Assembly: GCA_021799475.1 (NCBI GenBank)
Contig: JAJZAJ010000002.1
Coordinates: 146,855 to 210,854 of the forward strand
Length of the DNA stretch: 64,000 bases
Direction: 5' to 3'
Source of the DNA: Microcaldota archaeon
GTDB taxonomy: Archaea > Micrarchaeota > Micrarchaeia > Micrarchaeales > Micrarchaeaceae
How positions within the stretch are numbered: position 1 is the stretch's first letter; every line of letters starts with the position of its first letter. Below the pieces are notes generated by a model, which ran no database searches, was not told where the DNA came from, and worked only from the letters and a program-made list of their open reading frames with translations. Positions 8,476-16,556 of the stretch are shown piece after piece. The position numbers were made by a program, and so were the translations under genes.

Positions 8476-8769
8476 TCACAGTACATATCCCCATTCTTCA
8501 AGGGCACGAAGGACATTTGCGACCCCTTCTCCTTTTTTAGTAAGCTTATACGCTATAGTATCGTACCTTACGCTTCGCATTTTTATAATGATGTTTTTGT
8601 CTATAAGGAACGTTAGAACCCTCGCGAGTTCTGTAGAACTCATTTCCGCACAGCTCTTCTTCATCTCATTAAACCTGCTCTGCCCTGCGACGAGGCAACA
8701 TAGGACCTGCATCCTCCGCTTTGAAGAGGTAATCTCTATAGCTTTTGACAAACCCGCCATATTTCTCAT
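8476..8769 (-). CDS. HxlR/PadR-like winged-helix transcriptional regulator
   Basis: A 97-residue single-domain DNA-binding protein: LSKAIEITSSKRRMQVLCCL (helix 1-2), a turn-helix around FNEMKKSCAEMSSTELARVL, and a wing ending in YDTIAYKLTKKGEGV, close to the HxlR/PadR layout. It lacks the conserved Cys of redox-sensing HxlR members at the very N-terminus. The ATG at 8769 is chosen because GGTG stands six bases upstream and a TATA box (AGGTATAAAG) about 50 bases upstream. It is divergent from the zinc-protein/mini-thioredoxin/flavoprotein cluster, which it may control. Confidence 0.75.
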   Translation of the reverse strand: MRNMAGLSKAIEITSSKRRMQVLCCLVAGQSRFNEMKKSCAEMSSTELARVLTFLIDKNIIIKMRSVRYDTIAYKLTKKGEGVANVLRALEEWGYVL

Positions 8770-8832
8770 AGATAACACCAAAGTTACTATAATGGATTTA
8801 AACAGCAACTACTTTATACCTCAGTGATTCAC

Positions 8833-8943
8833 ATGGTCAAAAAGATTTTCGAATGTCAGAATTGCAGTGCGATACAGGAGAAAAATAGGCTAATGACGCC
8901 GATGCATTGTGGCATGCCGATGAGGAGAAAGGATGGTGCTTGA
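8833..8943 (+). CDS. Tiny zinc-binding protein (36 aa)
   Basis: ATG at 8833 to TGA at 8943 gives 36 residues beginning MVKKIFECQNCSAIQEK and ending MPMRRKDGA, with CxxC and a later HCGMP. The cysteine arrangement resembles half of a rubredoxin-like or desulforedoxin-like knuckle, but the protein is too short for a firm call. It is the first gene of a tight cluster, 14 bases ahead of the mini-thioredoxin. A TATA-like TTTAAAC about 30 bases upstream suggests a leaderless transcript. Confidence 0.55.
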   Translation: MVKKIFECQNCSAIQEKNRLMTPMHCGMPMRRKDGA

Positions 8944-8957
8944 TTAGGGGTGTATAT

Positions 8958-9224
8958 ATGGCAAATGACTTGATAGAGTTTTATGGAAGGGAATGCCCGC
9001 ACTGCCACAGGATGGATCCTTTAGTTGTAAAGCTTGAAAAGGAAGAGAAGGTGAAGGTTGAAAAGATAGAGGTATGGCACGACGAGAAGAACGCTGCCTT
9101 ATTCCAGAAAACCGACCAGGGAAAGTGCGGCGGAGTGCCGTTTTTCTTTAACAGGAAAACGCAGCAGTTCATCTGTGGGGAAACCGATTACAGAGGCTTG
9201 AAGGCGTGGGCTACTGGCAAGTAA
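8958..9224 (+). CDS. Mini-thioredoxin/glutaredoxin-like protein (CPHC active site)
   Basis: An 88-residue thioredoxin-fold protein. IEFYGRECPHCHRM holds the redox pair C13/C16, and GGVPFFF has the conserved cis-proline. The ORF is open further upstream, but ATG 8958 is preceded by AGGGGTG and gives a proper first beta strand. Such proteins reduce or isomerise disulfides in the cytoplasm. Sixteen bases later comes a pyridine-nucleotide-disulfide oxidoreductase, which could be the electron donor; that pairing is inferred from the neighbourhood only. Confidence 0.85.
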   Translation: MANDLIEFYGRECPHCHRMDPLVVKLEKEEKVKVEKIEVWHDEKNAALFQKTDQGKCGGVPFFFNRKTQQFICGETDYRGLKAWATGK

Positions 9225-9240
9225 AAAAGACGGTGCGCTT

Positions 9241-10614
9241 ATGGCAAACATCAAGAAGTTCGATCTGATTGTGATAGGCAGCGGCGCTGGGGAGGATGTG
9301 GCGGTGGAAGCCGCAGGCCATGGGCTGAAGACCGCGGTGATAGAGAAAGGTGCTCTAGGCGGAACGTGCTTGAATCGCGGCTGCATACCATCGAAGATGC
9401 TTATCCATAGCGCTGACGTAGTCGAAGTGATAAAGAGTGCGGACCTCTTTGGGATAAAAGTAAAAGGCTATGAGATTGATTTTTCTTCGATAATAAAGAG
9501 GGTATCAAATGCAGTAGATGGCGATTCAAAAAGTATAGAGAATGCGCTCACGAGCGGGAACAATCCGGTGCTCTACCACAAGGAGGGCGAATTTGCAGGA
9601 AAGAAGACCATCAAGGTAGGGAACGAGATAATCACAGCTGATAAGATATTGATAGCAGCGGGTGCCAGGCCGAGCATCCCAAATGTTCCTGGCCTAAAGG
9701 AAAGCGGATATATCACGAGCGAAGAGGCACTCCGGCTAAAGAAACAGCCGAAGGTCATGACCATAATAGGTGGCGGGTACATCGCTGCAGAGCTCGCCCA
9801 CTTTTATGGTACACTAGGCACAAAGATAAACATAATCCATAGGAACGAGGTCTTGATAAACAGAGAGGATAACGACATTGCGCTCAGACTTACCGAAGTA
9901 TTCAAGCAAAAGTATAACGTTTACACAGGCTGTGAGCCAACAAAGGTATCCAAATCGGGAACAGTCTTCGAAGTCGAGATAAAGGACAAAAGAGGCAAAA
10001 TGCAGGTCTTGAAATCCGATGCATTGCTTGTGGCGACGGGCGTAACTCCATATTCCGACACGCTAAAGCTGGAGAAAACAGGCGTAAAGACCAACGAGCG
10101 CGGTTATATAATCGTTGATGCGTATCTCAGAACCAACGTAGATGGGATATTCGCGCTCGGCGACATTATAGGCAAATATTTGTTCAGACACTCAGCCAAC
10201 CACGAAGCCAGGTATGCAATAGAGAACATGGTCCATAGCAAGCAGATACCTGTGGATTACAGAGCAATGCCACATGCAATATTCACATCTCCACAGATCG
10301 GTTCCGTCGGCAAGACCGAGGAGCAACTCAAGGAAGAAAAGATCGAATATCTTGTCGGAAAGTATGATTACATAAACACCGCGATGGGCTCCGCCATAGA
10401 GGACAGGACAGGGTTTGTGAAGATTCTTGTCGAGAAAAGAACTGGCAAGATAGCTGGCTGTCACATAATAGGCCACGAAGCATCAACCCTGATACACGAG
10501 GTAATCGTGGCGATGAAGAGTGGCAATGGCATGATAGACAACATCACAAGTGCCATTCATATACATCCTGCGCTGAACGAGGTTATATCAAGGGCAACAT
10601 ATAGTATTGAATAA
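9241..10614 (+). CDS. Dihydrolipoamide dehydrogenase-like flavoprotein disulfide reductase
   Basis: A 457-residue FAD/NAD(P) oxidoreductase. It has the N-terminal FAD site IGSGAGEDVAVEAA, the redox-active pair in GGTCLNRGCIPSKM (CxxxxC), the NAD(P) site IIGGGYIAAELAHFYG, the second FAD motif GIFALGD and the C-terminal His-Glu pair in HIHPALNEVI. These fit the lipoamide dehydrogenase/mercuric reductase group. No 2-oxoacid dehydrogenase or glycine-cleavage genes are nearby and no heavy-metal domain is fused, so the natural substrate may instead be the adjacent CPHC protein or another thiol. Gene symbol lpd is not assigned for that reason. Confidence 0.9.
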   Translation: MANIKKFDLIVIGSGAGEDVAVEAAGHGLKTAVIEKGALGGTCLNRGCIPSKMLIHSADVVEVIKSADLFGIKVKGYEIDFSSIIKRVSNAVDGDSKSIENALTSGNNPVLYHKEGEFAGKKTIKVGNEIITADKILIAAGARPSIPNVPGLKESGYITSEEALRLKKQPKVMTIIGGGYIAAELAHFYGTLGTKINIIHRNEVLINREDNDIALRLTEVFKQKYNVYTGCEPTKVSKSGTVFEVEIKDKRGKMQVLKSDALLVATGVTPYSDTLKLEKTGVKTNERGYIIVDAYLRTNVDGIFALGDIIGKYLFRHSANHEARYAIENMVHSKQIPVDYRAMPHAIFTSPQIGSVGKTEEQLKEEKIEYLVGKYDYINTAMGSAIEDRTGFVKILVEKRTGKIAGCHIIGHEASTLIHEVIVAMKSGNGMIDNITSAIHIHPALNEVISRATYSIE

Positions 10615-10632
10615 CGATAAATTGGTGATAAA

Positions 10633-10794
10633 ATGAAATGTAAAGCATGTGGACAAGAAATTGGAATGATCCAGGCCCCTTTTCATATGATGGGCATGCA
10701 CGGATCGGCAGACAAGCTCAAGTGCAAGGCATGTGGAAGGTCTTTTGGTTCGCAAGGTGAACTGACGTCGCACCAGCAGAAGGCGCACATGTAA
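10633..10794 (+). CDS. Small C2H2 zinc-finger protein (53 aa)
   Basis: ATG 10633 to TAA 10794. The first half has CKACG and a Met/His-rich segment (FHMMGMHG); the second half is a C2H2 finger, CKACG...HQQKAH. It starts 18 bases after the flavoprotein stop with GGTGAT upstream, so it belongs to the same operon. Single C2H2 fingers of this size occur in archaea and may bind DNA, RNA or protein; the target is unknown. Confidence 0.7.
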   Translation: MKCKACGQEIGMIQAPFHMMGMHGSADKLKCKACGRSFGSQGELTSHQQKAHM

Positions 10795-10815
10795 TCGTTA
10801 TGTTTGGGTGAAAAA

Positions 10816-10989
10816 ATGGCAGAAAATAAATGTGAAATGTGCAACATGGCTTTCAAGTCTGAAGCCGAACTTATGGACCACAACCAAAAAATACACGGTC
10901 AGGCACCAAAGATCTGCAAGGCTTGCGGCGCTGCATTCAAGTCGGATAAGGCGCTCATGGACCACTCTGCGACCGCGCACAAGATGTAA
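10816..10989 (+). CDS. Double C2H2 zinc-finger protein (57 aa)
   Basis: MAENKCEMCNMAFKSEAEL starts the first finger (C-x2-C...H-x4-H) and ICKACGAAFKSDKALMDH the second, separated by a QAP linker. The ATG at 10816 is preceded by GGGTG; an upstream in-frame ATG at 10804 would overlap that site. It is related in sequence to the preceding single-finger protein, so the two probably arose by duplication. Tandem C2H2 proteins can bind nucleic acid; no target can be read here. Confidence 0.75.
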   Translation: MAENKCEMCNMAFKSEAELMDHNQKIHGQAPKICKACGAAFKSDKALMDHSATAHKM

Positions 10990-11000
10990 TCGGCCTTTGC

Positions 11001-11144
11001 ATGATGAAGGTCTATAAGTGCAGTGTCTGTGGTTTCAGCTATCGCACCAAGAGCCTGGCAATAAAGTGCAAGGCTTATTGCACCAAGCATGGGGTTTGCA
11101 GCAACGAGATAACAAAGCAATCCATAGAGCGTTCTCAGGGATGA
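11001..11144 (+). CDS. Small cysteine-rich zinc protein (47 aa)
   Basis: ATG 11001 (or 11004) to TGA 11144. The protein begins MMKVYKCSVCGFSYRTKSL and goes on with CKAYCTKHGVCS, five cysteines and one His in 33 residues. Third of three zinc proteins in a row after the flavoprotein, with 11 bases between genes. Its stop is five bases before the transporter start, consistent with translational coupling. No named family recognised. Confidence 0.6.
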   Translation: MMKVYKCSVCGFSYRTKSLAIKCKAYCTKHGVCSNEITKQSIERSQG

Positions 11145-11148
11145 GCGC

Positions 11149-12051
11149 TTGCTGGACCTTGCAGTCTACTGGTTCATGTTTCCCGCGTGTATACTCATAG
11201 CAGCCATGGCTATGTTCACTGGCATAAGCGGTACAGCCATGCTTACGCCGTTCATCATTCTTATCTTTCCGTTGATCGGCGTTCCACAACTTACCCCTGC
11301 CCAGGCGATAGGCATGGCGCTAACCACGGAATTCTTTGGGTTCATCTCCGGAGTTTACGGTTACTACAGGCTAAAGCTCATCGATTACAATATCGTAAAA
11401 AGGCTAACCATTGTATCTGTGCCTGCGATAATAGCGTTCGCGCTCATATCACAGACAATAAGCGGCGTTCTGCTCAAATCGGCTTACGGCGTTCTCATGG
11501 TTGTAATTGCAGCTTATCTCTGGCTGACTGCGAAGAGTACCGTGCGGAACAGAGACCTTGAAGTAGTGCCAAAAGAGGTGTTGCAAATAAAGAGAATTGA
11601 TGAGGGGAAAGTTATTACGCGAGTCAAAACCGCGGATGGCAAGACCTACTCTTATAGGGCGTGCAACACCAAATTAGGACGGTTAGTCACTTTGGTAGGA
11701 GCCGCAATGGAGGGGCTGATATCAGTTGGGCTTGGTGAGCTCGAAATGCCGAATCTTGTGAGGAACTGCAAACTGCCTATAGCAGTGTCGGCAGCCACTT
11801 CTGTGGCCATAATAGCAGTCACAGTCCTGGCAGGCGCATCAGTCGACATGCTTCTCCTGTTTTCTAAGGGCGGCACGGGTGCGATTCCCTACAATCTTAT
11901 AATCTACACTATACCAGGTGCAATAATAGGCGGACAGATCGGCATAAGGCTGCAGGGCAGGCTTTCGTCAAAACACACAGAAAGGTTCATATCCGGTCTT
12001 TTCGCATTGATAGGCATGGCTTTCCTGTACGTGGTGCTGCCTTACCTGTGA
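11149..12051 (+). CDS. TSUP (TauE/SafE) family membrane transporter
   Basis: A 300-residue integral membrane protein with about eight hydrophobic segments in two halves, each beginning with a Gly-rich helix (FTGISGTAMLTPFIILIFP; LVGAAMEGLISVGLGELEMP), as expected for TSUP carriers of sulfite, organosulfonates or similar anions. A soluble loop of about 50 residues (VPKEVLQIKRIDEGKVITRV) separates the halves. The start is TTG 11149, which gives a full first helix; ATG 11176 would cut it. Being last in a redox/zinc-protein cluster suggests sulfur or thiol chemistry, but that is an inference. Confidence 0.8.
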   Translation: MLDLAVYWFMFPACILIAAMAMFTGISGTAMLTPFIILIFPLIGVPQLTPAQAIGMALTTEFFGFISGVYGYYRLKLIDYNIVKRLTIVSVPAIIAFALISQTISGVLLKSAYGVLMVVIAAYLWLTAKSTVRNRDLEVVPKEVLQIKRIDEGKVITRVKTADGKTYSYRACNTKLGRLVTLVGAAMEGLISVGLGELEMPNLVRNCKLPIAVSAATSVAIIAVTVLAGASVDMLLLFSKGGTGAIPYNLIIYTIPGAIIGGQIGIRLQGRLSSKHTERFISGLFALIGMAFLYVVLPYL

Positions 12052-12052
12052 A

Positions 12053-12316
12053 TCAGCTACGCTGCTTGTTTCTATCGGGATATTTCTGTAGATAGCTGAC
12101 AACATAGGGACACTGTGGGTCGACCTTCATCCCGCTTCTCTTGGCAAAATTGAATGCAGCATCTGTAAGCTCTTTTGCAATGCCTTTTCCGCGCTCCTCA
12201 TCAGGCACATATGTGTGATATATCCGCATCACACTGCCAACAATATCATAGCGAAGCTCAGCTTCACCATGCTTCGTCTTGGTGTAAAATCTGCCAGTGG
12301 AATGTTCTATCTCCAT
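12053..12316 (-). CDS. GCN5-related N-acetyltransferase, small (Gcn5-like, PF14542 type)
   Basis: An 87-residue minimal GNAT. YVPDEERGKGIAKELTDAAF is the acetyl-CoA pyrophosphate loop (RGxGxA), and CPYVVSYLQKYPD is the C-terminal signature of the short YidJ-like family. ATG 12316 gives MEIEHSTGRF; an ATG at 12325 is also possible. The TATA box TTATAAATAGG near 12344 implies a leaderless or near-leaderless message. The 230-base gap upstream to the next gene holds this promoter and a 12-base tandem repeat (12384-12407, AGGTGGACTTCC-like); nothing else is seen there. Substrate unknown. Confidence 0.8.
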   Translation of the reverse strand: MEIEHSTGRFYTKTKHGEAELRYDIVGSVMRIYHTYVPDEERGKGIAKELTDAAFNFAKRSGMKVDPQCPYVVSYLQKYPDRNKQRS

Positions 12317-12554
12317 ATGTAACATTAAAAAATCAAGACCTATTTATAATAACCTTTTGATAAAGCGCAGTCCGCATCAGTTGAGGTGGACTTCCAGGTG
12401 GACTTGCCTTCTGGACTGATATCAAACCATATAGATGTATATCAAAGCATACCGTTGGTACATCGAGCATCACCATCAATGAACGCGCTGTCACCACTTT
12501 ATTTGTTGGAAGTCAATAATAGTATCCATCGGTAACGGAAAGGTATATATCTTA

Positions 12555-14765
12555 CTATTCTGGCTGCAATACAATCTTTCTTCTTGCGATAATATTAGAT
12601 CGCCAGATAACCCTGCCTTTTTCATTTAGAAATTCTATAGCGTATCTTCTTCCAGGTAGCAGCTTTACGCAAACAGGTGTGTCAGGAACAGGCTGAAATT
12701 CTAGTATTTCTTCTCCTATGAAATATATTCTTACTTTATGCGGATTCCAATTATCAGATATTGCAACAGTTATTTCCGAATTCAAATACCATTGTTTTTT
12801 ATGCTTAATGTGTTCCTGTACATTCTGCGCTGCCGGCTTATTGAATTCCTTTGTTCTGACAAAAACTGTATCATTTGTGACTTTTTCCATACCTTGTTTT
12901 TGCACGCATGTGAGCGCTCCCACTCTAGAATCAAGGTGCTTAAGTTTCATTATCACCTCCTCGTCCTCTGCATAAGTAAATATCAGATCCTTGGCAGCAA
13001 CTGGTGCAACGTCTGCGGCTTGTTTCAAGTACAGTTTTGTCTGACATAGCCTTCTTACGATTGGGTCTATATCAGTCACATTATGGCATAGCAGCATTAA
13101 GCATACTCCCTGTTTTCTGAAGTCCTGTATCCTTTGCTTTAGGTCAATCGATGCAGTTGACTCTTTTTCCCGAAAGACCAGTTGTGCTTCCTCTATACAG
13201 ATGATCAGATTAAGTTTGTCATCATTTTCTAAACCAAATGCCCTAGCTTGCGCATAAATCTGGTTCAGAAGCAGCGCATACATATACGGTTTCGCACTGT
13301 TGCTGAGGTTTGAAAGATCAAAGACCACACCTTTTTGAATCACTTCGTCAATGGCTATGCCCTCTTTGCTAGAATACTCCGGCCTGGCGATAATGCTTCT
13401 AAGGTTCTCCAATGCAGATCTTATATTTTCGCCGTGTTTTGTATATTTTACCCCTGTATTATTGCGTTTCGCATGAAACTTTAATATAGACTCTTCTATC
13501 TTTTCGTATACCTCCACAGGGTCTGGTTCGTAACTATCGGCATAAGCTGACCTAAAAGCGTTTATCAGGCATTTGTTCAATGGATTCTCATATGGACCAG
13601 CACCGGAAACCGAAGAGATTATCATTGCAAGGTCTTCATAGAACAGCTCTTTGTTTAAGTTATCCGGACATTTGAAGAAATTTATGCTTGTCATGCCATC
13701 ATAGAGCGAGACAAGATTGAGTTTATTCTTTAGGGCAAATGAATTCCATTCGTCCGTGGGCGAGATTATTGCCACTCTTACAACTTGTTGATTTTGATTA
13801 CTGAAGCGCATTGCTGAATCTAAAATTGACATTGCACAGCTCGTCTTTCCAGAACCAGGCAGACCGGATACCATTAGCCCGAGGTTTAGTGTTGATGGGT
13901 CGATCTGCACATCAAGTTTAGTATCGTGTACAGAATCTTTCATGTAAGTACCCAACGGCAGTCCGTCCTGTTGCTTGAAGTTCATTGTACGTACTAAGTA
14001 ATTCAGTTTGTTTGACCAGTTAAGATGCATTGTGCTTATTACGTGTTTTATGCCAAATGGCGGAATCTCTGTCTTTTTAAGTTTTTCAACTAACTCTCTT
14101 AAATCTGCAGCTTTTATGCTGCATTTTGACATTACCAATAACCTGTTTGATATGAACTCGTCAAGTTTATCGATATCTCCTGATAGTAGAAAGGCTATTT
14201 TGTAAGCAGTCCCGTTCTTCAATATAGCCGCGTTTGTCGCATCGAGAAGATCCGTAAGCATCATTGCCTCCTCAGATTCTTTAAAATTCTCGGTCTGTAC
14301 GCTCATGCTGGCTCTCGTTCCCATAAAACTAGATTGTGATGATACAGTATGCCTCATAGCGCGATCTCCTAAATTGGTCTCTATTTTCCTTTTTGCTCGC
14401 TCTAATGCATCGCCATACACAGGAATTACTGCAACAATAATACTGCCGTTGACCCTTCTGGTACTGAATATGTCCTCAAACCATTCCGAACCAGTCTCTC
14501 CAGGTAGTCTATACGCTACAAGAAGCTCGAATCTGGTTGACTCCATTGGCAGGTTTGTGTCTCTCATCTCCATTCCCGGAATCAGCGACTCGATTTCATT
14601 CTTTATAATACTCGAATTGAGTGATGGCAGGCCTATTACTGTTTTCATATCAGATAACGAATAGCTTAGTAAGAATGCACGTTTGCCAATCGCCTCGAGA
14701 ATCTTGGTTTTCTGGATAGGAATATTTGGCATGGCGCATATCTCATAGAAAGTAAAAGTTTCCAT
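12555..14765 (-). CDS. HerA/VirB4-type ATPase of the first secretion-like cluster
   Basis: A 736-residue protein. Residues 1 to about 290 form a mixed domain without clear motifs, followed by a RecA-like ATPase with Walker A GLPGSGKTSC (about 300-309) and Walker B LNLIICIEEAQLVF (about 521). A final 90-residue part is beta-rich. The layout is that of full-length VirB4/TraC- or HerA-family hexameric motors that pump DNA or protein. It is the last gene of the minus-strand operon, its ATG overlapping the preceding stop (TAATG). Since a second VirB4-like ATPase sits upstream, this one may act as the coupling ATPase (VirD4-like role) or as a second assembly motor. Confidence 0.75.
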   Translation of the reverse strand: METFTFYEICAMPNIPIQKTKILEAIGKRAFLLSYSLSDMKTVIGLPSLNSSIIKNEIESLIPGMEMRDTNLPMESTRFELLVAYRLPGETGSEWFEDIFSTRRVNGSIIVAVIPVYGDALERAKRKIETNLGDRAMRHTVSSQSSFMGTRASMSVQTENFKESEEAMMLTDLLDATNAAILKNGTAYKIAFLLSGDIDKLDEFISNRLLVMSKCSIKAADLRELVEKLKKTEIPPFGIKHVISTMHLNWSNKLNYLVRTMNFKQQDGLPLGTYMKDSVHDTKLDVQIDPSTLNLGLMVSGLPGSGKTSCAMSILDSAMRFSNQNQQVVRVAIISPTDEWNSFALKNKLNLVSLYDGMTSINFFKCPDNLNKELFYEDLAMIISSVSGAGPYENPLNKCLINAFRSAYADSYEPDPVEVYEKIEESILKFHAKRNNTGVKYTKHGENIRSALENLRSIIARPEYSSKEGIAIDEVIQKGVVFDLSNLSNSAKPYMYALLLNQIYAQARAFGLENDDKLNLIICIEEAQLVFREKESTASIDLKQRIQDFRKQGVCLMLLCHNVTDIDPIVRRLCQTKLYLKQAADVAPVAAKDLIFTYAEDEEVIMKLKHLDSRVGALTCVQKQGMEKVTNDTVFVRTKEFNKPAAQNVQEHIKHKKQWYLNSEITVAISDNWNPHKVRIYFIGEEILEFQPVPDTPVCVKLLPGRRYAIEFLNEKGRVIWRSNIIARRKIVLQPE

Positions 14766-15067
14766 TATAACAGCCTGTTCATTGACATAGCTAAGAAGCT
14801 AAGAATAATAGACGACATTATAATAACTGCTAAATTTTTTGTAATGAGCTGCTTGCTATGTGCCTTGTCTGACAAAAGCATAGCAAAAACAAATAGAATG
14901 AAAAGCATTGAATATGCAGCTATAATCATATTTCTAATATAACCGAGAAAAGCGAGTGATTTGCTTAGGATATAAGCAGTGCTTATGAATATTATTGTCA
15001 TGAGAGGCATTGCTTTCGCTAAAATTTTAATGTGGTTTGAGCTTTCCACGTATATGCGTTCAAACAT
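14765..15067 (-). CDS. Small membrane protein with three helices
   Basis: A 100-residue protein with hydrophobic segments MPLMTIIFISTAYILSKSL, MIIAAYSMLFILFVFAMLL and LAVIIMSSIILSFLAM. ATG 15067 is chosen because GGTG precedes it by five bases. Lies inside the first secretion-like operon between the tiny membrane protein and the large ATPase. No family recognised; a membrane-anchor role in the apparatus is plausible from context only. Confidence 0.6.
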   Translation of the reverse strand: MFERIYVESSNHIKILAKAMPLMTIIFISTAYILSKSLAFLGYIRNMIIAAYSMLFILFVFAMLLSDKAHSKQLITKNLAVIIMSSIILSFLAMSMNRLL

Positions 15068-15069
15068 TT

Positions 15070-15237
15070 TTACACCGATAGAATGGCACAGATTATACAA
15101 AGAACTGCTCCTGTATAAAATGACGCAGAAGCGGTTTCCACAGAACTACTAGATCTGCCTGCCTTAAATTTAGAAGCAATTGATATGTTGAGTAATAATG
15201 TTCCGGTTACTGCGCCGGCAGCTACAATAGTGCGCAT
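15070..15237 (-). CDS. Tiny two-helix membrane protein (55 aa)
   Basis: Starts at ATG 15237 (MRTIVAAGAVTGTLLLNISI) or at a TTG at 15249 that overlaps the previous stop and follows GTGAT. It has two hydrophobic segments joined by a Ser/Lys-rich loop (KAGRSSSSVETA), the size and topology of a pilin-like or holin-like peptide. Its tight packing between operon genes supports a real gene; function unknown. Confidence 0.5.
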   Translation of the reverse strand: MRTIVAAGAVTGTLLLNISIASKFKAGRSSSSVETASASFYTGAVLCIICAILSV

Positions 15238-15245
15238 AATTGAAT

Positions 15246-15941
15246 TCAAGGTATCACTTTTAATCTGCCAGCGCATATCTCAAGCAGCATGCCATTCCAT
15301 CTTCTATCTAATGAAGTGGCAAGGTATGAAAAAAACTTAGCTCCTGAACTGTTGCAAAGTAATAGGCTTCTGCGCTTACGCAATACAGAGGGATATATTA
15401 AGATAGAGGAACCGGAGAATACAGAAATTCCAAGTTTTTTTAACAGCATGTCAGGATTCCTGTCTGGTATATTGTTGGAACTGGTAATCATATAATTATA
15501 AGCCAATTTTGATGCCTTTTTCAGTGTGTCGCCGCTATTGGTGATTGCATTTAAATAGGAGTTATAGCCGTATGCCTCTGCCAGAGCCTTGACTGCAAGT
15601 TTTTTCTCAAAAATAGGAACAGAGTTACTGGAGACAGGCTCTGAAAATACCTCGCTCACAACTTCATCTATAATAGGTGGTAATCCTTTTGTTATAGAAT
15701 GCCTTTCCGCTTTTAGTTGTGCAATCCTAACTGCTTCGTCAAATAGTTTGGCTGGCACTCTTATAGCGCTACTGGTCCCTGATATGGTTCTTATTGTAAA
15801 TTTCCTGTTTAAAACACCTTTATCAGCAGCAAATCTGACAAGTAGGAAAAATAATATTCCGGCTAATATGTAAATATCTGGATCCGTATATTCACCTTTT
15901 GTTCCAGTTTTGGTTGATATATGTGGAGAGCAAGAGGCCAT
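15246..15941 (-). CDS. Single-pass membrane protein of the first secretion-like cluster, unknown
   Basis: About 231 residues from ATG 15941; the frame is open to 16040 but the extra part is antiparallel in frame to the preceding gene and unlikely. A hydrophobic helix (DIYILAGILFFLLVRFAA) near the N-terminus is followed by a soluble domain of about 190 residues, part helical (KLFDEAVRIAQLKAERHSI), ending in LEICAGRLKVIP. The mid part (VSEVFSEPVSSNSVPIFEKK) has a metallopeptidase-like feel but no HExxH, so no enzyme is claimed. It overlaps the upstream gene by 50 bases if this start is right. Confidence 0.5.
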   Translation of the reverse strand: MASCSPHISTKTGTKGEYTDPDIYILAGILFFLLVRFAADKGVLNRKFTIRTISGTSSAIRVPAKLFDEAVRIAQLKAERHSITKGLPPIIDEVVSEVFSEPVSSNSVPIFEKKLAVKALAEAYGYNSYLNAITNSGDTLKKASKLAYNYMITSSNNIPDRNPDMLLKKLGISVFSGSSILIYPSVLRKRRSLLLCNSSGAKFFSYLATSLDRRWNGMLLEICAGRLKVIP

Positions 15942-16539
15942 TAATGCCCATCTGCAACAGTTTTTTTGCGCATGCATCGATATTCTGTGATGTGACATTA
16001 GCCCCACATATTTTGTCGAAGAGTTCACAGATGAGATCATTAGTTGCCTTGTATCTTTTCTCCAGTTCTATGATTTTTGCCCATGCATTTGATATCTCCG
16101 ATGCAAGCCTGTAGTTGTTTATACTTGCAGCTTCAAGTAACGCCTCATCCTTTCTTATTTCGCCGGCTTGCACTAAAGTAGGCATCTCGTTACGGAGCGC
16201 TTCAAGTATGTAAGGAAACATGCTTCCGGCATCTATTACATATTCCACATTGAGAGCTGACAGGATACATATGAAAGCTATCAGATTTGTATTGTAGCAG
16301 GAAACACTGGGACTGATGAAATAAAAAGTATAGTCTATACGCTCCTTTCCTATTGATAGAAGGCCCTCATTCCCTTGTTTTAAATCTACTATAAAAGTAT
16401 GCATTGTTCCAGTGCTTTTTTTCCTTAGCATTGGCAGAGCCTCAAGCTTGCATGCTGCATTATCCAAAGTGGATCGCAGTTGGGCCTTTACAGTGAATGA
16501 AGAGCATAGTAAAAGAACACCTGCTTTTTCTTTTTTCAT
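15892..16539 (-). CDS. Unknown soluble protein of the first secretion-like cluster
   Basis: A 215-residue protein. The N-terminal half alternates strands and helices (AGVLLLCSSFTVKAQLRSTL, YTFYFISPSVSCYNTNLIAF) in a way that suggests a Rossmann-like fold; the C-terminal half is helical (AWAKIIELEKRYKATNDLIC). No catalytic motif or transmembrane segment is evident. It follows the VirB4-like ATPase by 17 bases and is co-transcribed. It could be a cytosolic partner of that ATPase; nothing firmer can be said. Confidence 0.55.
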   Translation of the reverse strand: MKKEKAGVLLLCSSFTVKAQLRSTLDNAACKLEALPMLRKKSTGTMHTFIVDLKQGNEGLLSIGKERIDYTFYFISPSVSCYNTNLIAFICILSALNVEYVIDAGSMFPYILEALRNEMPTLVQAGEIRKDEALLEAASINNYRLASEISNAWAKIIELEKRYKATNDLICELFDKICGANVTSQNIDACAKKLLQMGINGLLLSTYINQNWNKR

Positions 16540-16556
16540 TGGATTACCGATATCTA

